Assembly (NCBI GenBank): GCA_910583845.1
Contig: CAJUAB010000035.1
Location: 1,560 to 45,307, forward strand
Source: an uncultured Acetatifactor sp.
Lineage (GTDB): Bacteria; Bacillota; Clostridia; Lachnospirales; Lachnospiraceae
DNA length: 43,748 nucleotides
Reading direction: 5' to 3'
Position numbers and translations under genes: made by a program. Positions 18,039-24,726 of this stretch are shown here, piece by piece; position 1 is the stretch's first letter, and the number at the start of each line of letters is the position of its first letter. The notes below the pieces were generated by a model. The model was not told where the DNA came from and ran no database searches. It worked only from the letters and a program-made list of their open reading frames with translations.

Positions 18039-19416
18039 TCTGCCTCATCATCGGTTTACCTGTCTTGCAGAACATCTCATAAAGTTCCCCTGTATCTCCA
18101 TAAAAAGCATCGCACAGGTCCACCGCTCTCTCTTTTTTATCCGACTGATCCAAAATTCCTTGCCCAGCTGCCCGATATGCCTCCAGCAGCTGCTCGTATT
18201 CCTCAAAAAGCTCCGGATTCAGTTCCCTGTACAGGCAACCTTTGCTCTCATGAGGAACCCACCAGAGCAGGATCTCCTGCCTGCCTCCAAATGTCTCTAT
18301 TGTATTCCTGATCTTTTGCAGGTACTTCTCTCCTCCGCGCAGCATACCGGTGAGGCTGGTGCTATACAATATCCTTTTGCATCCGGTTCCCGATACAGCG
18401 TTGCTGAAGCATTTGGGCACATACATTCTTCCCTTTCCGGGCCCGTTCACAGGAGCATCCTCCTCCGGCTTCCACAATCCCCTCTGAATCAATATTTTGG
18501 CCTGGTCTCTATAGCATGTATGAATTTCATGCTGTTCCGGGAACTTCATATAATCCCCATAATTCCTGCGCAGTATGGCATCCCACCCCGCAGGCACCGG
18601 CAGAAATACATTTTCAAATCCCATGGGAAGAATTTCCGCAAAATATTCCTTGTTCCACAGCATTCGGTCCGCCTCCGTGTTCATCTGATGGGAGGTGATG
18701 TAGGCGGACTCTTCCTCATTATACATCATGCTCACCAGATCATACAGAGCCAAAAGCTGCCAGGTTATGGATTTAGACGGGTCTACGGGATATTGATATT
18801 TCTTCTCCATCTCTTCCAGCCCTTTATCCATCTTGGCGCGGTATAGTCCCGCAGTTGATGCATCAAGTCCCAGTTCATCTCTCCTTGAGTAAGCATCCGC
18901 ATAACGGTAGATTTCTTTGATCTTTTGCAGCCTTTCGTACTGCTCCGCCCTTGCGGCGGCATCCAAGGGCTCATAATCCAAAGGAAAGACATCAATTCCC
19001 ACCACAAACGGACATCCGTGGTACTCTTCCATACGCTTTCCTGCCAGCTCTATCATGATTCCGTTTGTAACCCTCATGCCGGATGTTAATCCTTTCGGAT
19101 TCGTATATACACTTAAAATCTGATACTCCGGGGGCAGTTCCTCTCCCGCCACCTCCAGAAATCCCATATAATCTTCCCGGAGCATCCCGATATCCAGATC
19201 GTCATCCCACGGAATGTAGCCCTTATGCCTTACGGCTCCCAGAAGTGTGCCGAACATAGCATAAAACCGTAAACCATGGCGCTCACAGATTTCCGCTATA
19301 TGAACCAGCACCTCCAGCTGCGCCGCCCAGACTGATTTCATAGTCCGGCTTACCAGATAGTTGCAACGTGTCTCCGGGTCAAAATATTCTTTCGAAAATT
19401 CTATTCTTCCACTCAT
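18019..19416 (-). CDS. LicD family phosphotransferase with C-terminal glycan-locus domain (copy 4)
   Basis: 465 aa, first of the four in transcription order, with AGGAAAG before the ATG. LicD motif: FGTLLGAVRHKGYIPWDDD and LDIGMLREDYMGFL; then PFVVGIDVFPLDYEPLD. The C-terminal domain starts near residue 335 (KRILYSTSLTGMLRG) with ILLWWVPHESKGCLY, GQGILDQSDKKERAVDLCDAFYG as two adjoining motifs, and GKPMMRQ. The gene follows the flagellin gene on the same strand by about 130 bp, with an intrinsic terminator between them. The LicD row may therefore use its own promoter or terminator read-through from flagellin; a TATAAC at about 19470 is a weak -10 candidate. Function as for the other copies; acceptor likely a flagellin-linked or other surface glycan. 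Confidence 0.87.
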   Translation of the reverse strand: MSGRIEFSKEYFDPETRCNYLVSRTMKSVWAAQLEVLVHIAEICERHGLRFYAMFGTLLGAVRHKGYIPWDDDLDIGMLREDYMGFLEVAGEELPPEYQILSVYTNPKGLTSGMRVTNGIMIELAGKRMEEYHGCPFVVGIDVFPLDYEPLDAAARAEQYERLQKIKEIYRYADAYSRRDELGLDASTAGLYRAKMDKGLEEMEKKYQYPVDPSKSITWQLLALYDLVSMMYNEEESAYITSHQMNTEADRMLWNKEYFAEILPMGFENVFLPVPAGWDAILRRNYGDYMKFPEQHEIHTCYRDQAKILIQRGLWKPEEDAPVNGPGKGRMYVPKCFSNAVSGTGCKRILYSTSLTGMLRGGEKYLQKIRNTIETFGGRQEILLWWVPHESKGCLYRELNPELFEEYEQLLEAYRAAGQGILDQSDKKERAVDLCDAFYGDTGELYEMFCKTGKPMMRQNDDILS

Positions 19417-19487
19417 TCTGCTTTCCTGAATCGCCTTATTGCGGTCCCTGTCCCACTCTGATCAGCGTTATACGACACTATTTTTAC

Positions 19488-19522
19488 ATGAAGAAAAGGA
19501 GCTGACTTTCATCAGCCCCTTT
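19488..19522 (-). terminator. Intrinsic terminator of the flagellin gene
   Basis: On the - strand the stem AAAGGGGCTGA / TCAGCTCCTTT (19522-19512 and 19505-19495, one G-U pair) has a 6-nt loop and is followed by TTTTCTT. It lies about 30 nt after the flagellin stop codon. Confidence 0.85.
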
Positions 19523-19550
19523 CCCGGTAATAACTACTATGGTCTTACGA

Positions 19551-20360
19551 TTACTGCAGTAAGGAAAGTACTCCCTGGTTAGCCTGGTTGGACTGTGCCA
19601 GCATAGCCTGGCCCGCCTGTGCCAGAATGTTGTTGTTGGAATACTTAACCATCTCAGTAGCCATATCTGTATCACGAATACGGCTCTCTGCAGCGGTGGT
19701 GTTCTCAACTACATTGTCCAGGTTGTTGATCGTGTGCTCTAAGCGATTCTGGGTAGCACCAAGCTCTGCTCTGAAATCAGAAACCGTCTTAATGGCATTC
19801 TTGATAGAAGAAATAGCGTTCTTTGCGCTGGCAGAAGTAGACATAGAAATACTTCCAACACCAATTGTGGTTGCATCCATCTTCTGAAGAGTGATCGAAA
19901 TCTCATGTCCACTCTCTGTGCCCACCTGCAAGGCTTTGGTACCAGTACTGGACAGCAGACCCATCTCATTGAACTTGGTCTGTGTTGCAGTTCTGGAAAT
20001 CTCAGCTTTGAGCTTATCTACTTCCTTGTTGATATAACCGCAATCCTCAGTCTGGTTGGTTCCGTTAGCAGCCTTGATTGCCAGCTCATTCAGTCTCTGC
20101 AGCATATCGTGTACTTCGTTCAAAGCACCTTCTGCTGTCTGCACCATGGACACGCCGTCCTGTGCGTTGAGGGAAGCCTGGGTCAGACCTCTCACCTGAC
20201 GTCTCATCTTCTCGCTGATAGCCAAGCCGGCAGCATCGTCAGCAGCACGGTTGATCTTATAGCCAGAGGACAGTTTCTCGGTGGATTTGGACTGAGTTGC
20301 AGCGGTTAAGCCCAGCATTCTGTTAGAGTTTACTGCACGTAAGTTGTGTTGTACTACCAT
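19551..20360 (-). CDS. fliC: Flagellin (short, D0/D1-only type)
   Basis: 269 aa, so it has essentially only the conserved D0 and D1 domains. The N-terminus has the usual VVQHNLRAVNSNRMLG, KSTEKLSSGYKINRAADDAA and GLAISEKMRRQVRGL; the QRLNELAIKAANGTN segment corresponds to the conserved TLR5-contact region. The C-terminus has LGATQNRLEHTINNL and the D0 helix ending NQANQGVLSLLQ. The Ser/Thr-rich stretch around residues 165-180 (SMSTSASAKN) is the only variable segment. A perfect AAGGAGGA precedes the ATG. Exported by the flagellar type III apparatus and polymerised into the filament. Two SigD promoters and a CsrA-like hairpin precede it. The LicD row directly downstream and the glycosyltransferases beyond suggest glycosylation (inference). 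Also named hag or flaA. Confidence 0.97.
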   Translation of the reverse strand: MVVQHNLRAVNSNRMLGLTAATQSKSTEKLSSGYKINRAADDAAGLAISEKMRRQVRGLTQASLNAQDGVSMVQTAEGALNEVHDMLQRLNELAIKAANGTNQTEDCGYINKEVDKLKAEISRTATQTKFNEMGLLSSTGTKALQVGTESGHEISITLQKMDATTIGVGSISMSTSASAKNAISSIKNAIKTVSDFRAELGATQNRLEHTINNLDNVVENTTAAESRIRDTDMATEMVKYSNNNILAQAGQAMLAQSNQANQGVLSLLQ

Positions 20361-20367
20361 GGTATAT

Positions 20368-20401
20368 TCCTCCTTGAATTTTGAAGCCGCTTCCTTGCGG
20401 C
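20368..20401 (-). promoter_or_regulatory. CsrA-like leader hairpin and Shine-Dalgarno of flagellin
   Basis: On the - strand GCCGC-AAGGAA-GCGGC (20401-20386) forms a short stem with a GGA in its loop, about 10 nt upstream of the AAGGAGGA ribosome binding site (20375-20368), which carries a second GGA. This two-site layout is that of the B. subtilis hag leader bound by CsrA under FliW control. Confidence 0.5.
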
Positions 20402-20547
20402 CAGATTTTTGCTTGCCGTTCCTTCGATTCGCACTTATCGCTCTCCCGGCAAATGTTACTGTAATCTTTTTCTGATTGTGCGGATCAGATCCGGATTACG
20501 TTGAGGGTAAGCATTGAACTTTCGTTCATTTGCCTTACTTGTTATGT

Positions 20548-20574
20548 ATATCGGTGTGTTTATGGAAAACTTTA
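20548..20574 (-). promoter_or_regulatory. SigD/sigma-28 promoter P2 of flagellin
   Basis: On the - strand TAAA (20574-20571), a 15-nt spacer and ACCGATAT (20555-20548) match the flagellar sigma consensus TAAA-N15-GCCGATAT in all but one base. It is the promoter closer to the flagellin gene; the leader would be about 180 nt. Confidence 0.8.
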
Positions 20575-20652
20575 GGGCTTCATGGAGATTTTCAAAATTT
20601 TTTTGAGAATCTTTCTTTTGCTCTTCCGTTCCCCGTCCACCCGACATATAGT

Positions 20653-20679
20653 ATATCGGTGGCTGCCGCGAATACTTTA
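20653..20679 (-). promoter_or_regulatory. SigD/sigma-28 promoter P1 of flagellin
   Basis: On the - strand TAAA (20679-20676), a 15-nt spacer and ACCGATAT (20660-20653). Same sequence and spacing as P2, 105 bp farther upstream. It overlaps the 3' end of the XRE regulator gene upstream. Confidence 0.8.
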
Positions 20680-21174
20680 GGGGGAAATCACACAATTTTC
20701 GCCCAACAGGGTTTTTAACTGTATAATCTCCTGAGCCTGTAGGGTATTTGCCTTCTTCAACCGTTCAATCGTGTGTTTCTGCCGCTGGAGCAGCACGTTC
20801 TGCCGGCAGATCGTTTCCTCCTTCTCCGGCATGGACTCGCAGATCTTAATCAGCTCCAGATATTTGGACAGGCTCTGACGGCTGTCCTGGGACAACTCCA
20901 GAATAGAGTTCAGCACACTGCCCACTGTATGTTCGTCGGACAGTCTGACGTTCAGGCTGTCAATGGGCATGGAATTTGTTGTGAGTCCCAGAAGATAATC
21001 CGCGGATACATTAAAAAACTCAGCAATGCTGCATAAAACATTCAGGTCCGGACAGTGAACGCTGTTTTCGTAGTTGGATATGGTGCCGACAGAAACGCCA
21101 AGATACTCCGCCAGCTCCCTTTGCAGTATCCCCCGTGCCGTTCTCAGTTGAAACAGTATTTTCCCAAAATCCAT
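20677..21174 (-). CDS. XRE-family helix-turn-helix regulator (copy 1)
   Basis: 165 aa with GAGGAGA before the ATG. The N-terminal 60 residues are a Cro/CI-type helix-turn-helix: LRTARGILQRELAEYLGVSVGTISNYENS, then PDLNVLCSIAEFFNVSADYLLG. The middle has an acidic linker, and the last 60 residues form a coiled coil (RQKHTIERLKKANTLQAQEI). Paralogous to the regulator at 21920-22420 over its whole length. The two have the same promoter layout with an identical near-palindromic site (TTGATANTATCTA), which suggests auto- and cross-repression. It reads toward the flagellin gene and ends within flagellin promoter P1, so it could influence flagellin expression; that link is only positional. Confidence 0.9.
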   Translation of the reverse strand: MDFGKILFQLRTARGILQRELAEYLGVSVGTISNYENSVHCPDLNVLCSIAEFFNVSADYLLGLTTNSMPIDSLNVRLSDEHTVGSVLNSILELSQDSRQSLSKYLELIKICESMPEKEETICRQNVLLQRQKHTIERLKKANTLQAQEIIQLKTLLGENCVISP

Positions 21175-21209
21175 ATTGTGATTCTCCTCTGCTTGAATCC
21201 CTACACAAT

Positions 21210-21238
21210 ACTATATTATATATTCTAGATACTATCAA
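21210..21238 (-). promoter_or_regulatory. SigA promoter and candidate operator of XRE copy 1
   Basis: On the - strand TTGATA (21238-21233), a 17-nt spacer and TATAGT (21215-21210). The 13-nt near-palindrome TTGATAGTATCTA (21238-21226) covers the -35 box. The same 13-mer, with a different centre base, covers the -35 box of XRE copy 2. Confidence 0.7.
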
Positions 21239-21315
21239 CTGTTTTCTGGCAAAATTTGTAAGTTTTTCTTTATTTCTGTCCTGCGTCAATCAAATCCTCC
21301 GTCTGCAAGCGTTCC

Positions 21316-21452
21316 AGAGCGTGTCTGAAATGCTTTCTGCCAGATGTGCGTCACAATTTGTGGGAGATCTGTGCCGGAGGAGGTCGTATGGCGGGCTGCG
21401 CAACCCGGATTTGGCGAAAAATATCGCGAATATGAAAACATGCGTCAGTGCT
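21316..21452. repeat. Dispersed repeat family, copy A
   Basis: Starts AGAGCGTGTCTGAAATGCTTTCTGCC at 21316 as two adjoining motifs and ends near AAAACATGCGTCAGTGCTC. It aligns with copy B (26637-26796) along most of its length, including GATGTGCGTCACAATTTG, and its first part aligns with the compact hairpin copy C (40688-40747). The - strand frame reads SPTNCDAHLAES, resembling the short DUF6783-type ORFs annotated in Lachnospiraceae (from memory). Confidence 0.65.
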
Positions 21453-21507
21453 CAATCTAGCCGGGAACTGCGCTTCCCGTACGCCCTGAGGCGTACCATG
21501 CTATGGG

Positions 21508-21893
21508 GCGTACAGCGCCGGGGGCATACCACGTTCTGGGCGTACAGCGCATGGGCGTATCATGCTCTGAGCGTACAGTGCACGGGCCTACCACGCTCTG
21601 GGCGAGTGCAGCGTAACATGCTCTGAGCGTACAGTGCATGGGCCTACCACGCTCTGGGCGAGTGCAGCGTAACATGCTCTGAGCGTACAGCGCACGGGCG
21701 TATCATGCTCTGAGCGTACAGTGCACAGGCGTACCACGCTCTGGGCGTACAGTACACGGGCCTACCACGCTCTGAGCGTACAGTACACAGGCGTACCATG
21801 CTCTGAGCGTACAGTACACGGGCCTACCACGCTCTGGACGTACAGCGCACGGGCGTACCATGCTCTGAGCGTACAGTGCACGGGCCATACCAG
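21508..21893. repeat. Degenerate 31-bp tandem repeat array
   Basis: About twelve units of the type GCGTACAGTGCACGGGC + CTACCACGCTCTG, with starts at 21508, 21540, 21571, 21627, 21683, 21714, 21745, 21776, 21807, 21838 and 21869. Most steps are exactly 31 bp; two are 56 bp (31 plus a shortened 25-bp unit). Units alternate between two variants (CTACCACGC and GTACCATGC), so a 62-bp higher-order period is visible. Open frames of 70-90 codons on both strands come from the repeat itself and are not called as genes. Confidence 0.85.
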
Positions 21894-21919
21894 TGCCAGG
21901 CAAATCATGCCCTGCTTTC

Positions 21920-22420
21920 TCAGCCCTGTAGCGCTTCCTGCGTCTGTAGCTCTTCCTCATTCTGGAGACGCAGGATTTCTTTCAGGTGATTGATCTCCTG
22001 GGCCTGCCGGTCAATGGTCTGGCTTTGTTGCTCAATGGTTTGTTTTTGTCTGCTGATAATCCGGTTTTTCCTGGGCATATCCTCACAGGTTCTGACCATT
22101 GTCAGATAATTGAGCATCTGCTGGCGGCTGGGCTGTGACAGATCCTGCAAGGTGTTCAGGGCGCTCCCGATGGTATGCCCTTCCGCCATGGGCACATTCA
22201 GCTTATCCATGGATGTGGCGTTGTCCGTAAGTTCCAGCATAAAATCCGTGGTCACATTAAAATATCCCGCCAGCTTGCAAAGCGTCTCCAGATCCGGACT
22301 GTGCACACCGTTCTCATAGTTGGAAATGGTTCCCACCGATACAGACAGAAACTCCGCTATCTCCTTCTGATAGATTCCTCTCTCACTCCTTAGTTGAAAC
22401 AGTTTATCTCCAAAACTCAT
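21920..22420 (-). CDS. XRE-family helix-turn-helix regulator (copy 2)
   Basis: 166 aa from the ATG at 22420, which has AAGGAGA 9 nt upstream; an in-frame ATG at 22456 has no ribosome binding site. The N-terminal helix-turn-helix (LRSERGIYQKEIAEFLSVSVGTISNYENG, then PDLETLCKLAGYFNVTTDF) and the C-terminal coiled coil (RQKQTIEQQSQTIDRQAQEI) match copy 1 in order and length. The C-terminus ends at the edge of the 31-bp repeat array. Its promoter has a consensus -10 box and the shared operator candidate, so it probably regulates itself. Targets beyond the pair are unknown. Confidence 0.9.
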   Translation of the reverse strand: MSFGDKLFQLRSERGIYQKEIAEFLSVSVGTISNYENGVHSPDLETLCKLAGYFNVTTDFMLELTDNATSMDKLNVPMAEGHTIGSALNTLQDLSQPSRQQMLNYLTMVRTCEDMPRKNRIISRQKQTIEQQSQTIDRQAQEINHLKEILRLQNEEELQTQEALQG

Positions 22421-22470
22421 ATGATTGTTCTCCTTCGTATTTCTCTTTTCTGTCACAAATCCTTTTTAAT

Positions 22471-22499
22471 ATTATAATTTAGGTAGTAGATATTATCAA
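22471..22499 (-). promoter_or_regulatory. SigA promoter and candidate operator of XRE copy 2
   Basis: On the - strand TTGATA (22499-22494), a 17-nt spacer and TATAAT (22476-22471). The near-palindrome TTGATAATATCTA (22499-22487) has the same position relative to the -35 box as in XRE copy 1. Confidence 0.75.
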
Positions 22500-23226
22500 T
22501 ACATTTTTTGTCGAATTTTGTATATTACTGGAAAAAAATGGCGATGTTATCCCTGAACCATTTTTAACACGGCCACACAGAATGCATGACTGCTGACTTT
22601 TTTCTCCATTGTAGCTATGTGAAGAGAAAATATGATTCTTCACATAATATATAAGACTATACTGCAAAAGAAGGTCTGCCGCCAACCGCTCAGAATAGTT
22701 GACAGCTGTCTGGTCCATTGCTAATGGCGGATATTCCTTTTGTTCGTAAAAATCGACATTATGAAGGAAGGCTTATATACGTAATAATACGTATAGGCTG
22801 TATTGCAGCCACTTTCATTCACAGAATCAGAAGCGGCAAAATTGTCCTCTATCCATTGAGTTCCCTGGCCAAAAAGTCTTCAAATACGCACTGGCCCTAT
22901 ACAACTTCCTCTCAAAACAGCGAGCGTGTTTCAAATGCGCGCTGTGGTACCAGGGAAGTTTTGCAATCGTCTATGCAGCGCAGGGCGGAAAAAGACTCTT
23001 ACCGCCTGTGGATATTGCGGTCATGCAGATTTTTTACAGGATGGCCCTACATGATCTGAAAAGTGAAAGCCTGAAGTTCTCCGCTCATAGTACTATGGCA
23101 TTCGCTATGCCAGGCACATCTGTACTACTGCCCTATCCGGCTGGCTTTGGGACTATAGCTACTTGCAGCCTGACCCATTTGATCCGTGCACCCTGCGTCT
23201 TGCACTTTCTGCATTACGCCGGATTA

Positions 23227-23315
23227 TCCATGTACGCCTGCTGATGGAAGCTGTCCAAATCCGGCAGAGTTGTCCATGTACGCCTGCTGATGGAAGCTGT
23301 CCAAATCCGGCAGAG
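23227..23315. repeat. 46-bp direct tandem duplication
   Basis: The segment beginning TCCATGTACGCCTGCTGATG at 23227 is repeated without visible change from 23273 to 23315 (43-44 bp identical, period 46). It looks like a recent slippage or duplication event in non-coding sequence. Confidence 0.85.
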
Positions 23316-23392
23316 ATTTCCTCGGGCGTACAGTTGCGGTTTGTTGCCAACCCCCGTGCAGGTCGGCCTATTTTGGACATCATTTGATCCGG

Positions 23393-23653
23393 CAGGGTAT
23401 ATATAAAATAATTGTTCCCCAATACCCCGATGTTTCGCAAGCTCTCCCTTTTTTGCTCAGTTTGTATGGTGAAACAGGGCATATACAAAAAAATTGTGTG
23501 TCAATACCCCGCTGATCGCAAAAAAGGGGATATGGAGCGACAATTTTTCTGTATATACCCTGATATGCGAAAAAAATGACCTTACAGATCCTCTTTTTAC
23601 GATAAACGGGGTACCGGCAGAAGATTTTTCTGTATATACCCCGTTTCACCATC
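23393..23653. repeat. Palindromic cluster of a GGGTATATACAGAAAAATTG motif
   Basis: Two copies on the + strand (from 23393 and 23475) and two on the - strand (23562-23541 and 23643-23623). The second and fourth copies extend into a longer inverted repeat of about 30 bp with arms 23465-23494 and 23623-23653 that include ATGGTGAAAC. The first two copies also share a downstream CAATACCCCG followed by a TCGCAA-like string, giving a direct period of 82 bp. Confidence 0.65.
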
Positions 23654-23870
23654 GAAGCAGGGCTCAGAAGAGGAATATTGCGGAGAAATCGGATGCCTGG
23701 GAGGTACCGATACCGACAAAATATTGACGGCGATATGGGGTGATGCCTGTCGCAGTGCATTGACATTCGGGCGTACCGATAACTGCCGAATTTTGGCGGC
23801 GATGTGGACCCGACGCATGGAACTTCCTATGGCATAACAGGGTGGGCCGGGCGGAATACCGGTCCAATGC

Positions 23871-23900
23871 AAAAAACTCCGCAGGATAATCCTGCGGAGT
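23871..23900 (-). terminator. Intrinsic terminator downstream of the toxin gene
   Basis: A perfect 10-bp stem ACTCCGCAGG / CCTGCGGAGT (23876-23885 and 23891-23900) with a 5-nt loop, followed on the - strand by TTTTTT. It lies about 120 nt past the stop codon of the ToxN-like gene. Confidence 0.85.
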
Positions 23901-24022
23901 ACATATTCTTGCCTCTGTATATTCTTCTGTTTATCTCTTGCATAGTTCCAAACGCCCAAAATACGGCATTTTCAAGCACTTTGTTAGTTACCTGTTACTT
24001 ACCCATAAATACTCATACGATC

Positions 24023-24499
24023 TCATTTTGTCTTATTCAGTTCATTCAAGATATGATTTATATTTGTCAAAACAATCCTGACTCCCCTTTTATTTAATCT
24101 GATTACCTTTCTCACGATACCGTTAATCTCTGCCGCCAGCTTATCATTTATAGTCACTGGAACTGTATTGTTTTCAATCATATACTGACAATCAATATGC
24201 TCTTCACTCACCGGACAGACATTCTGAATCAAAAAAGCTCTATATTGACCGTTTACATATCCAAATCGCAGACCGTCATATTCTTTATATCTCTTTCTCT
24301 TCTCCTCATATATGTTCTTGTATTTTTCTGTTTTAGATGATATGGGAACCATCCAAAAATATCCGTCCATTTCAAAACAATAACAACAAGGTCTTCCATG
24401 TACTCCTGCCTCATCACTATCCTTATTTCCCATTAATCCACAATCAGGAAACCGTTTATAATATTCATCCTTAATAAAATAAAAATTACCTGTATTCAA
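24023..24499 (-). CDS. Type III toxin-antitoxin toxin (ToxN/CptN/TenpN superfamily)
   Basis: 158 aa from a TTG at 24499 with TAGGAG 6 nt upstream. A longer open frame to 24658 exists, but it runs through the terminator and RNA region and is not used here. Visible features are an N-terminal NTGNFYFIKDEYYKRFPD, then HGRPCCYCF, a YFWMVPISSK motif like the PLSSPK loop of ToxN/AbiQ endoribonucleases, RAFLIQNVCPVSEEHI and a basic C-terminal helix (RKVIRLNKRGVRIVLTN). Such toxins are sequence-specific RNases kept inactive by a repeat-containing RNA encoded just upstream. The sequence looks closest to TenpN-like members (from memory). The promoter, short RNA and terminator immediately upstream fit this layout. 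Probable role: phage defence or plasmid-type addiction. Confidence 0.65.
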   Translation of the reverse strand: MNTGNFYFIKDEYYKRFPDCGLMGNKDSDEAGVHGRPCCYCFEMDGYFWMVPISSKTEKYKNIYEEKRKRYKEYDGLRFGYVNGQYRAFLIQNVCPVSEEHIDCQYMIENNTVPVTINDKLAAEINGIVRKVIRLNKRGVRIVLTNINHILNELNKTK

Positions 24500-24513
24500 C
24501 TTGTCTCCTATGT

Positions 24514-24669
24514 ACAAAAATGCCCCACTAGACAGTGAGGCACAAAATTTGTATCCCAGCCATTTATCAGTCGCTCGCTGGGTAGCGAAAAATATTTGTA
24601 TCTGCACCTTTTCTATTAATGCCGATATGCAGTTCCGGCAGAATAATAAGAGGTTCAACCGAACTTCTT
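24514..24669 (-). ncRNA. Candidate type III antitoxin RNA with terminator
   Basis: A TATAAT (24681-24676 on the - strand) with a weak -35 box would start a short RNA near 24669. It ends at a terminator (stem 24521-24529 / 24534-24542, then TTTTTGT), 15 nt before the toxin start codon. The string GATACAAAT occurs twice with a 47-nt period (24602-24594 and 24555-24547), and CCCAGC/GCTGGG can pair between them. In type III systems the antitoxin is a repeat RNA followed by a terminator that reads through partly into the toxin. The repeats here are few and imperfect. Confidence 0.5.
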
Positions 24670-24726
24670 ATTTATATTATACTCGTTTTCCAATAAATAT
24701 CTACTGGCATTTTATACAAAATGCAG

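Larger units (their letters stand above)
22500..23870. other. Gene-poor, repeat-containing region
   Basis: About 1.4 kb without a recognisable gene. Several open frames of 70-130 codons exist on both strands, but none has a ribosome binding site together with a recognisable family, and those from 23380 to 23770 are produced by repeats. The segment holds a 46-bp direct duplication (23227-23315) and a palindromic set of four copies of a 24-bp motif (23393-23653). Confidence 0.6.

Noticed and set aside
17151..18311. A 386-codon frame on the + strand
   Set aside because: Fully antisense to two LicD genes with clear motifs; no family match and no ribosome binding site.
20435..20442. AGCGATAA close to flagellin as a SigD -10 box
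   Set aside because: No matching -35 box at the right distance; two much better SigD promoters lie farther upstream.
20456..20695. 79-codon - strand frame upstream of flagellin
   Set aside because: It spans both SigD promoters and the leader, and has no ribosome binding site.
21508..21893. CRISPR array
   Set aside because: Units are contiguous and degenerate, with no unique spacers of constant length and no cas genes.
21457..21993. Open frames of 70-90 codons on both strands inside the 31-bp array
   Set aside because: They are made by the repeat period, are Cys/Arg/Gly-rich without a family, and lack ribosome binding sites.
22718..23244. Possible decayed gene on the + strand
   Set aside because: Several open stretches exist, but none has a start with a ribosome binding site or a family I can recognise.
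23380..23766. 128-codon - strand frame
   Set aside because: Its repeated GIYRKI-type peptides come from the inverted nucleotide motif; no start signal.
24500..24658. N-terminal extension of the ToxN-like toxin
   Set aside because: The extension would translate through an intrinsic terminator and a region with promoter-proximal RNA structure; the TTG at 24499 has a proper ribosome binding site and gives the family's usual N-terminus.
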